NCBI RefSeq assembly: GCF_036324505.1
Contig: NC_086363.1
Coordinates: 9,167,155-9,231,154, forward strand
Reading direction: 5' to 3'
DNA from: Eleginops maclovinus
Taxonomy: Eukaryota; Chordata; Actinopteri; Perciformes; Eleginopidae
DNA length: 64,000 nt
Made by a program: the position numbers and the translations under genes. The notes beneath the pieces were generated by a model. That model was not told the origin of the DNA. It saw only the letters and a program-made list of their open reading frames with translations, and did no database searches. The stretch's first letter is position 1. Each line of letters opens with the position of its first letter. Positions 11,600 through 24,961 of the stretch are shown in pieces.

Positions 11600-14500
11600 C
11601 TAAAATGTGTTAAAAAGATACATAATTTAATTTTGAAGGTCATATAATGGTCAAAAACGTTAAAAGCATACTAGACTTTTGTTGAACTGTACAGCTGGGC
11701 TAGCTATGGACACTGCCTGTGGAACGTAACTTCTTGCTAACAATAGACAACTGAGTAAGCCATTGCAAGATCTCAAGACACTTCAAACCTCTACATAGAC
11801 TAAGAGTAACCCCTTAAGAATAACTCAAGTCAAGAGTAGCAATTGAAGTATCAACGGCAACGTGGAAGCCATTATGAATAATGCTACCCTTCCAAAGAAA
11901 TATTGGAAGTTTCTGGAAGTTCAATTGGCACTCAATGTATGTGAGACCAGACAAACGCTCCTTTCAGATTACAAATATTACAAGAAAGAGCTGTTCACAC
12001 TGAAGTATAATTGTTTTATTTTCAGTTGTCACTTGTTATACATTATAAAATCAGGTTAAAATATACAATTGTTAAGAATAAAGAAAGGATCTAAATAACC
12101 AACTGAAAGAAAAACTGGCTCATCCCGGTGCGTGTAATCATCATATCACGTCATGGCATTTGACGAAATAAGTCCCTAGATCCCTAAACGAACGGTTGCA
12201 ATACTGGCAGAAAGACTAAAGAGAAACTTCAGAAGTAGAAGCCAAAGAAAGAAATGAATTTAAGAGTAAATTCCCAGCTGTTGTGCTGATCCATGATCAA
12301 GCAAGATTTTACACTGGACAGTGTCAAAGATGCACGCAACAGTGCCTTGTCTCTGTGTTTGCTTTGTGTTACTAATTAACTCATTATTGTAATTGATTTG
12401 GTCTGTGTCCTGTTCTTAGCCAGTGATGGGGACCATTTGTTAGAACCAATGAAGAAGAGATGGTAGACAGTCTGGAGCGGACTTGGGGAGCGATGCTCGT
12501 AATGCACAACATTTGGAAAAGACACACTAAAGTTTTTAGGTTGAGAATGGACTATAAAAAATGTTGCTTACATATATAAACTGATGAAATGAATAAATGC
12601 AACCAGTAAATCTGCAGTTTATTGCCTGTTTGACTCTGTTTTCTGAAACATGTTGCATTTTGCTCTGTTTCATTGACAAAGACTAAGGCCTATGGAATGT
12701 GTGCAGATTGTGGTTTACGATTCATTTTCCATGGAGAAATCTCTCAAATTTAAAGCATTAAATGCAGTTTTAAATGATGCTCTAAGTCTTTAATGGAAAT
12801 GTGTAATTATTTTTCTTTTATAGTAAAATGAAATGTTCTCGAAAAGTAATTATACAGCCTGAAGGCTATACAAGAAACACCAGATTCAAGGTCTTTTAAT
12901 TGAGCTGACTTAGTTGTACCAGAGCAATCACTGTAGTTCTGTTTTCTCCCTGGGTCCTCAAACACCAGATGCAGATTTTATAGGATATTTTAGGTGAATA
13001 TATGATGTGTTTACCTGCCAATATATGTCGATACACAGCTATAATTGTGAGAAACACAACTAGCAACAACTACATTTCTTTGATGCTTCTGTCAAAAAAG
13101 AATGAAGGGAACTCCATTAAATCAGGATATGGAGTTACCTTTATTTATTTTCAATAAACATGGGGGGAAACGACATTCCTACAAAGGAGAGCTGTTTTGA
13201 GAAGACTGGTTACATGTTTTAATGGCTTGAGTGGTGTTGACTTCACATAATAGAGCATTAACTTGTTTTTGAAACAATGTTCCAAATTGACTAGCAGCTT
13301 GTAAATAGCAGCGTGTCCTTATTGGAGATAACCTCTCATTAGAGTGTTCACATTCTTAAAACCTTTTAATGCAGGTTGCGAAAAACCTCTGTGGGCAAAA
13401 ATGTTAATGTATTTCCTCAAAAAAGGAAGCCAACCTTGATCAGCAAACCCATTTTAAAACCCAAGCAGCCCTGTTCTCAACAAACATCCTTTACTGCGCA
13501 CATCTGCAGAACAAGCTAAAACATCTGCATGCCATTTTCAGATGGTTGAAGACAGAAATTCAAACAAACTTAAGGTCAAAGTGAAATAACAATTCCCCCT
13601 TTTTTGTGTCTTAAGTAATGTAAACTATAATGAGAATGCAGTTGCAACAATATGACAATCTAAATCCCCCAAAAAGTAATACAGAATCAACATTATAACC
13701 TTTATTACATAACTCTTGAATTAAACTGCATTTATTTTACAATAAGTGAAACTAATAAAGTGGCATACACTGAGAGATATAGATTTAGAATATTCTTTGT
13801 AGGTGATTGTCCTATAGGCAATCACAGTCATTCCCTGGGCATCTTTATCTGACTTGACATCCAAAGGTTTGCTTTTCATCTGCTCTGCATTACGATGGAT
13901 TCAAGAGATGCATTGAATTACTGATGTTCTTCTATATAGTTATTCATCTGCCTATAAATGCTTTCATCTGGTGTCACTCACTTTATATCCTGGGGGGTCT
14001 CTAGAAATCTGGTTCTGTTGTTAATGCTAGCCTTTATTAATACTATAAATCTCATCTAACTATAAACCAAGAGGTCTCGTTTTTTTCTGTATGTGTCTTT
14101 CCATATCCATTCATCTAATTATTTTCACGCTTGGCGGGTGTGATGTTTAAACAAGTGAACAGCTCTCTGTGCTCTCTGTTTTATGAGGCCTGTTGTCCTC
14201 AGCGGGTCTTTAGAGCGAGGCTGCTGCTCATGGTCAAGTCAAGCTGGTGACACATTTTTAAAAATGTTTTACAATATTGTTAGACAGAAAAAATCTAGCG
14301 GTTTCTCTCAGTGCTTCAACCGGAGGCCTGAATAACTTGTTTTTACTGGTTGTAATATGTGTTTTTGATTTGGCATTGTATTTATAGCTGCAGCATGTGT
14401 CTCTTAATGGAAATGTTTTGGGCCCTGCAGCCTGTTTCACCTTGCAAGTCTGGCTGGGTTTGCCAATCTCATAATGTTAGCACCGAAAAAATAGCCTGAC

Positions 14501-14880
14501 TAATCAAATCCCTCTTCTACATTCAAAGTGGTTAAGTTTACACAAGCTTGTTGTAATCCACAAAGAAATGCTTCTTTGTGCTCCTTATCCTGCAAAATGT
14601 TAAATAACTACTAAAATGGAATTTTCTTATTTGGACTTAATATTTGTTTGGATCTGTTTTAAGTAAAAAAGGATTATCATGTTCTGATTACACCTGACTG
14701 ACAACATTATTATGATTCAGCTTTAAGGCCACAACAAACAGATGATGACTTTTCAACAAAAGCTAGTCTACCAGCAAATAAAATACAAATAAAATACCAA
14801 AAATCAGTGTGCATGAGTGATGTGTCATGTGCAAAACATGTAATTCAAGGCCTCTTTGCCAGCAGGTTGGCATGAAACAT
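11600..14880. other. Intergenic DNA with no recognisable gene
   Basis: AT-rich sequence with only short unrelated open frames. I recognise no domain, repeat or RNA gene. Confidence 0.4.
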
Positions 14881-14885
14881 GAGGT

Positions 14886-14912
14886 ATTAGTAGACTAAAC
14901 TAGTCTACTAAT
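14886..14912. repeat. Perfect inverted repeat, 12-bp arms
   Basis: The left arm ATTAGTAGACTA (14886-14897) and right arm TAGTCTACTAAT (14901-14912) are exact reverse complements separated by AAC. A partial third copy, CTAGTCTAC, follows at 14913-14921. I cannot assign a function. Confidence 0.85.
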
Positions 14913-14991
14913 CTAGTCTACACACCCCAAAGTAAAGTAAGCTGTATTTGCACTATTGCAGATCAAGATGTTTACAGCAACCTGATCAAGG

Positions 14992-15110
14992 TTCAAGGGT
15001 TTTTATTATCATATGCACAGTAGCTTCAGTGTAGTTATGGCAATGAAAATCTTAGGTCTCGAGATGGTAGCAAACAGCCTGAGACCAATAGCAACACATA
15101 GCATTCAATG
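14992..15110 (+). repeat. Possible fragment of a fish interspersed repeat
   Basis: Contains GTTTTTATTATCATATGCAC and then a GGCAATGAAAATCTTAGGTC segment. This resembles the 5' part of dispersed fish repeats of the 'tttattgtcatatgcacag...caatgaaatt' type. There is no second copy in this window to prove it. Confidence 0.35.
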
Positions 15111-15639
15111 CAGCATATTTCTGTGTGCATCTGCTTAATGTAATCCCTATATTCACCTTCTTTTTAGCCCTGTTTCAGTCTGAATCAATCTACGCTCAAC
15201 TCATGCTCAGCAGGTAACATACAGTATCAGGTATATAAAAAAAGATTTTTCACTAAAACGCAGCTTTCTGCTGCAGCTGAAAACGACAGAACAGAGAGAA
15301 AACCAATAAAGTGAAGTTCTTGGCTAACATGGGCACAAAGCTCCTTAAAGAAAGCAGAGTCAATTATGATCTTCTGTTGCTTTGTCAATGTCAGCGCACC
15401 CTTTCATACATTTCATTATTGTTAATATAAACACAGCAGCTTAACATTTCAAACACTTACTGTGAAATCTGTCTTACAAGTCTGTGAATAATGTGTATTC
15501 TCCTCACGATGTTTGATGAAGGCCAAAAGGAAAAGATAAAGAAAAAGGATATTAAAATCTTTGAAGTACCATAAAAAGCGACTGCAGCAGTAATGCCGTT
15601 TTTTTAATACAGTAAGATAAGCTTGGGATGAATAGACAC

Positions 15640-16220
15640 TGAATAATTGATTGTGAAGCGACCTTATATTTGCTCTGCATGCATATTTACCAATTATCAG
15701 TTACTTTACATAACAGTGAAACAATAACTGCAAGCCAAAGATGGTTGCAGCAATTATATCTCATAATTTGCGAATGTTTTTTAATTGAATCAGCAGGTTT
15801 CATTCACGTCTCGAGGATGGACGGTAATTATTGTGAATGACTCCATAAAAACACAATTAAAAGATGATGCCGTGTCACATTAAAATGTAGAATGTGTTTA
15901 CCCAACAAGCAGCATAAGTAACCTATAAATAAAGGTGTGAGGTCTCAGGGGAGACGTGGCTAATGATGACTTTGTTCATGTTTGCTCCTCTCCCCTCCAT
16001 TGCTCCCAGAGTCTGCTTCCTCTTTCTTTTTTCCTATTAAGCATAAACAGGTTTTAACAATCAGTCAGACAACATGCTGATTAATTGGCAACCTGTTAAT
16101 TAAATGCAGTTAGTGCACTTAATTTCAACTCAAGGATAATTATGAAACGTATTTATTAACAAGGTTACAAAGTGCTTTCCAGAAAGAAAACGGCAAATAA
16201 AACCAGACACCCAATGGGGA
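15640..16220. promoter_or_regulatory. Candidate conserved non-coding enhancer-like region
   Basis: Dense in homeodomain-type and POU-type words: ATGCATAT, TGCAGCAATTA, GGTAATTATTGTG, TTAATTGGCAACC, GTTAATTAAATGC. It has no open frame and no repeat signature. This resembles the texture of vertebrate conserved non-coding elements, but conservation cannot be judged from one sequence. Confidence 0.25.
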
Positions 16221-17269
16221 GATAGGGAAGTGTGTGTGTGAACCTCTATTGCTCTTTCAAACGTTGTTTTACACGGATTGTAAATGTTATCAATGCCATG
16301 TCCAACTCATGATTTACATTTTATGGAGGGTTTTCTTTTTGGCCTATTTTTGAAACGTAGATCTATGGATGTCAATATTCCTCAATCAGGTGTTAAATTA
16401 CAGATCTCAGCAACTGTTTGATGGTTTGTCATAACATTTTCCTTCTGACTATGGTGATTACCTGACTATTCATCTATCAGGTTGTTGCAATTTGTCATTT
16501 TTAGTGAAAGGGTCGTCAACTACTGGATTGATTGACATGACATTTAATACATACTTAGTTCCAGACAAGACAAATTATTTTCTGTTCTTTCTGTGCCATT
16601 ATTAGATTATCACACTTTATTAACAATACAAATTCCCACCAGCCTCAGCTGTGTATTGTAATCATTCCCTTACCAAAGATTGCAAGATATTAAACATCAT
16701 AAATGTGAACTCTGTGAGCATGTTAGGATTGAGCAAGTGCAGACACACAAAGCCACTACCACGGCTTTAGACTTGCTGTGTGGTTTGATCAAGAATCCAG
16801 TGTGCGCTGTATTATAAGAATGACTTGTGATTTTGTCCAGACCTCAAAATCTGAGAACTTCTCTCAAGATGGAGATCATGATTAAGAAATGATATAGTGC
16901 AAAACAGCATTACACAATTCCCAAGTGAATTGTTGAGTTCTGATTTTAGGGAAGCCATTCAAAAGAAATCACACATATCAAAAATGAGCTCAACTCCATG
17001 AACAACAGATAACACAAGTATCCTACGCATAAATGATTTAAGAGGAATCAATAAAAAACAACTTAAGGTCTTTGTTGGCCATTTCAGCTGGCCCTGTAAA
17101 ACTAAGAGGCAGAACGAGAGTGATGCTTTGGATATCATTTTGAAAAATGTAAAAGAATGAGGACATATGTAAGTACGTGAATGCCGTTGCTACACAACAC
17201 TTTATTCTGATGACGTTGACAGTGTTTGCATTTATGTACTGTAGACAGGGTGTTTAGGCAGAGAGAAAA

Positions 17270-17475
17270 GATGGATCCTTAATCGTCACACAGAGGGGAA
17301 ATTTACATTCTGCATTTGACCCATCCTAGTGTTAGGAGCGGTGGTCTGCCATATGTATGCCACCCAAGGAGCAGTGTAGGGAAAGGTGCCTTGCTCTGGG
17401 ACACCTCGGTAGCACTTGGTCTTTCGGGGCCTTGAACCAGTGATTCAAGTTTAAGCCACCACCGCCTAGGTAGTA
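17270..17475 (+). repeat. Teleost interspersed repeat, copy B
   Basis: Longer copy of the repeat at 11405-11530. It contains CACACAGAGGGGAAATT, then CTGCATTTGACCCATCCTAG, a GGAGCGGTGG block, AAGGAGCAGTG, and a tail with GCCTTGCTCTGGGACACC and GGCCTTGAACCAGTG. Edges are approximate. Confidence 0.6.
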
Positions 17476-17479
17476 AGTA

Positions 17480-19841
17480 AATGAGGTTATCTGCTGTCTT
17501 TGAGCTTCAGTTTGTTCCTTTAGGGTTCAGCTTGAGAGTGAATATTATAAACACATGTATATATGTTTACATTAATCCATGCTCATGCTGCTCTCTCTCA
17601 TCTAAGCATTCAGAGACATATATCATTGTTGTGTAAAAAAGAAGCCACAATATATTTAGGCCATTAAGGAACATGTATTCAATAACACCAGTGGACATTC
17701 GTGTGCATTGTTGTTTTGTTTAAGGAGCAGCATTGCATATAGGCACCACCTGATATTTTATGAAGAGGCTGCAAAAAGTTGTCAAGACCAAGGCACTTGA
17801 TGGAGGGTGTGTAAAAATGCAATGGAGAGCCGAGCCGTGCTGATATGAAACAAACAGTTTTCTATGTTGCTGCAACCTCTTATTCTGTTGCCAATTTTTT
17901 TATTTTGAACTATTATCCTCAATCGCAACTTTCATTACATACATGTTGCATCAGCTTCTCCTGCTTTCCATTACAACACCACCCTCATTTCCATAATCAT
18001 TATTTAACCAGTATTTTAAACGTCATTGACATAAAAATCCTTTTTTCCAGGGAACACTCAAGGTAATAAACAAGGAATAAGAAACAGTTTTAGCAATCAT
18101 AAAAAAATCCAATATTAGAGCTTTGAATCTTAAGTGGAACCATACAGTTTGTAGCTCGTTCGATTTGATCAGGTGCATCAAACCAGTTCTACCAACATGA
18201 ATGTGTGCATGAGGAAATAACTTAGGTAAGGTTACTAAAATTAAATGATAAAAGAGGTGTAAGGTTGTTTGGAGCTATAACAGTCAAGCTTTATAAATGA
18301 ACAAGATGAATTGGGATACAGAGAACAATCAGTGAAGTATATCATTTATGACATAGCTTAATGCGTTATAATACACAGTTTGACTGCTAAATTGTTTACA
18401 GGGCTGCATGACCAAATTGAATATTTCCATAGTCAAGGAAGGCCAGGAAGGATTACTGCGCAATGGTTTGAAGAATGGTTGGAAGATACACTTTAAACTA
18501 AAATCTTTTGAAATAAATATAAAAGTCAAATGTGAATCTTGAATCTACTGTCAAGAAACATTTCATCAAATGGACTCAGCAATGAAAGGGCTCAAGAAGA
18601 GAAATATTGGTGCATTTTAAAGTTTTCTTGGCAGCAAAGCCAGTGTCACTGGTGGACGTGGAGAACTGGTAATCTTCTGGTTTTGAAAGTCTGTTATGAG
18701 GCCCACATGGAAGAACGGGAACCCAACATCCAAAGGCCTTAACGGAGCGTCAAATTTTCCTTGCAGTTTTTTTGCATGTCTATCCTGTGATTCTTAGGCT
18801 TTTGTTTTCAGATAAAAGGAAAAATACATGTATTTAAAAAACAATAATAACTATGATGAAGGAGGGTTAATTGGAATGGATTCAAGGCAGATTGAATATG
18901 AGTCAGGACCTGGACTGTAATCCTGCACACAAGATCTGCAATAATCACTGGTGATTTTATGTTTTTAATTAAGTTTTTGTGGATTTACTGTATGGTCTGC
19001 TAGTCCAGACTACCAAGGACTCCAATAGCACATTAAACAATAAACAGCTATTTTTTCCCCATTTATTATTGATTGTGTAGCCATTATTTTAACAAGCATG
19101 TGGTAATCTTATAAATGCTTGCACGGTTACTTTGACCTTGTGTGAATTGTTAGTTTATAAGCTTAAAATGGGACTTGATAAAAAGACAAAGGGGACACAC
19201 TGTTTGACTGCAAAAATTACAAATTTGCACTCTTGGGTTTAATGATTGTAACTTTAAGGATCTAGTAAACCTTGGTAAAAGGTTACTTTCAGTGTTTCTT
19301 TTTAAAGACAGTAATATACAGTGAGCAGATGTGTTTTTGACAAATAATAACCAGATATGAAAAGGACGGGGCTAACATTTATTGCACAATATGTGCACTA
19401 TAGTGAGCAGCAAGCCTTGTTGATGAGTCATTTCCCCTGGTAAATAAGTTCATAACTGTTAAAGGGGGCTAATTTGTGAAGACAGAAACAGGTTTTCATC
19501 TAACAATGTTTAATATGTTGAGCAATAAGGATAAAGGCCCACATTTCCTCCAGAATAAGAGAAAAAAACCTGCAGCAGTGTCAGCTTACACTGTTCTCTC
19601 TTGTGACACCATCAGGTGTACTTTGAACAGGCTTGTGTTTGGTTAAAACCTGCCTTGCGCAGGATGGGTGGGGTAATGTGATGTGTCTCAGAACAGATAA
19701 GGTGAAGTCTCCTGTTATAATACATGCTCAGGCAAAGAACGGGCTTGAATGGAATCTTTTACTTCTAACACTGGAGAGACCGCACGCGAGAGGATTACAA
19801 CTCTTTGGAAATAACTTATTTGTATTATAACTAAAACCGCA
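17480..19841. other. Intergenic DNA upstream of fam110c
   Basis: AT-rich. It presumably contains the fam110c promoter and non-coding 5' exon, since FAM110 genes usually have their coding part in one exon after untranslated exons, but I cannot place them. Small open frames (for example 18539-18742) match nothing I know. Confidence 0.4.
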
Positions 19842-20900
19842 ATGGAAGCAACCAGTGATACAACAAAAATCTTGGAGAAGGGTCCAGAATACCTTCGAAA
19901 ACAAATGGAATTGGAGAGTGAGACAAAGGGAGGCATGAGTGCTGTGGACAGGCTAGCTGCAAGCAAACTGAAATATGTAAAAAGTGAAAAGGTGGTCAAC
20001 TCTACTCAGGTGCCAGTGATCATTACTGGATCCGCCTCTGTGAGTAGCACTGGATCTTCTAACCGGAGCTCGAACCATGGTGGGAATCGTGTCACAGGGT
20101 GTAACTCAAGAGAGACTGCATGTGGTGTACAAATCACCAGCTCGCCAGGGCAGGTACGTCGGACCAGCTCCAAAAAACGACCAGACTCTATTCTGCTCTA
20201 CAGACAGAAATGTGATTTATTGAGAGGGTCAGCATTGGACCGAAAACATCACATCACACGTAGGTTGCTGCAGAGCTCTGTGCGTAAAAAGGATTTTTTA
20301 CCTGAGGCCACAGATAAGGATTGTGAAGCTGAGGGAGACAAGGAAGCAATCACAACACCTGTGGGAACAGTAAAGGAATGCAGCTCATATGTTGTGAACT
20401 CTCAATCCGAGCAGAGGAGGAATGGAGTAGCAGGGCAACACAGCAAAGAAAACAGTGGGTCTGGGTCAAAGGTGACAGCTGGGGTTTTGAAGAAATCTGC
20501 TGGTCTCCTAATAGTTCCTGAGGTTGAAAGGAGGTCTGGCAAAGGGGTCAGTCGTTCTCATTCTGATATCAGCTCCAGGTACTCCAAAAACTTTGCAGAC
20601 TTTGATGATTTTTTCAAGTACTGTGGGCTGGGCAGTGATATTATTGACTCTTTCGGGAAAGACAATTTCTCTTCACGCTCAGCTGAAATTGAGATTAACA
20701 TCCGGAGTTTCAGCACCTCTACATCAGAGGATGGTTTCTCCAGGAACAGTGGTGACAGCGATGGACTAATGGAAGAAGAGTTACATAAAAAGATAAGTCA
20801 AGGAACGTCAGTTATTGAGCGCAATGCGAGGATCATCAAATGGCTGTACAGCTGCAAAAATGCTATAGAGACTGGGAAAAAATTAAGAGACCTCGATTGA
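19842..20900 (+). CDS. fam110c: fam110c, FAM110 family protein, 352 aa in one exon
   Basis: FAM110 proteins associate with centrosomes and spindle poles and influence microtubules and cell spreading. The intact 352-aa frame carries the family's blocks in order. The N-terminal block has ILEKGPEYLRKQME (residues 10-23) and SAVDRLAASKLKYVKSE (33-49). A middle block has KKRPDSILLYRQKCDLLRGS (111-130). The C-terminal domain has the Ser-rich RSHSDISSRYSKN (238-250), FADFDDFFKYCGLG (251-264), and the hallmark VIERNARIIKWLYSCKNA near the end (324-341). Much of the rest is low-complexity Ser/Gly/Asn sequence. I chose fam110c over paralogues a/b because of its location next to acp1, as at human 2p25.3. 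Human FAM110C is of similar length. No signal peptide or membrane segment is seen. Confidence 0.9.
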   Translation: MEATSDTTKILEKGPEYLRKQMELESETKGGMSAVDRLAASKLKYVKSEKVVNSTQVPVIITGSASVSSTGSSNRSSNHGGNRVTGCNSRETACGVQITSSPGQVRRTSSKKRPDSILLYRQKCDLLRGSALDRKHHITRRLLQSSVRKKDFLPEATDKDCEAEGDKEAITTPVGTVKECSSYVVNSQSEQRRNGVAGQHSKENSGSGSKVTAGVLKKSAGLLIVPEVERRSGKGVSRSHSDISSRYSKNFADFDDFFKYCGLGSDIIDSFGKDNFSSRSAEIEINIRSFSTSTSEDGFSRNSGDSDGLMEEELHKKISQGTSVIERNARIIKWLYSCKNAIETGKKLRDLD

Positions 20901-20909
20901 GATAATTGC

Positions 20910-23980
<3,071 letters not shown>

Positions 23981-23984
23981 ACCA

Positions 23985-24180
23985 TTCAGCCAATCAACAA
24001 CGGCATTCTGGGTAGCAACACGATAAATACTGACGTTTTGTCCAATCAGCGAGCACTAGGGGGGCGTGGACGAATTCCAGAGTCCGCACCGTGTTTACTT
24101 CCGTCAATATTTCGAACACTGCAGTCAGAGAGGGAAAGAAGCAGAAGCTGAAGAGACAACAAATAAAGCAGCTGCTAAAG
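23985..24180 (+). promoter_or_regulatory. fbxo25 proximal promoter and probable non-coding first exon
   Basis: Two CCAAT boxes in the same orientation, at 23990-23994 (in AGCCAATCAACA) and 24042-24046 (in GTCCAATCAGCG), with a CRE-like TGACGT at 24031-24036 between them. No TATA box is evident. A purine-rich segment then ends in CTGCTAAAG followed by GTTTGT at 24181, a plausible weak donor for a 5' UTR exon. The next exon begins after the acceptor CTACCATAG at 24880. The transcription start is inferred to lie near 24080-24130. Confidence 0.5.
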
Positions 24181-24961
24181 GTTTGTTTAGCCTTTTTGCA
24201 CAAATGTTTAGCTCTGTTATATTGTAATTTACATGTTTTATGTTCTTCCTGTCGTGAGTATGCGCGTTGAACCGACTGACAGCTTGTCTTCACATCATTT
24301 TGCGTTAAACGACTTATGCAGCGTTTGCTATTGCTGTTATTTTTCTAAATGCTAAAATTAAATGCGCCATATACGTTGTCAGGTGCGTGTTTTTAAAGCA
24401 ATTTAGTGAAGAATGCCATTTTGCATCCCAGTGTTTATCCTTATTATCGTGATAACATGCTAAAGATTGGCTGTAACGTTTATAAATCGAATGGCATTCT
24501 TGTAGGTTGTTGTTGTCGGGCCTGATATAAACCATAACAACTAATGGTAGACTGCAGACTGAGTAAATTGCAGGAATGACAGACCATAATAATAAGATTT
24601 GTCCTCATTCTGCCATGGAAATATAGATATAAATACATCTATATAGCATTCAAATCATTTCCATTTGCTCTTTTGTGTAGACCCATTTCTTTCTTTTTTT
24701 TAAATGAACAGAGATAAAAGTATCCCAGGTTAAAAGTGCCTATAATTCAAATATGGAATGTTGAATCTGTGCAACATAAATATAATTTGGGAAAATGAAT
24801 GTTTGAACCCATAGAAAACAGAACATTTGAAAAAGCTATTATCAAGTAACATTTTTCTTTTCTTTTCTGTGCTACCATAGACCCAGAGCACCACATTCTG
24901 CATCTTCTTCGGTGTTTGAAGTTGCAGCGACCATCTCTGCTCACTTTCCCCCCCGGCTAAA

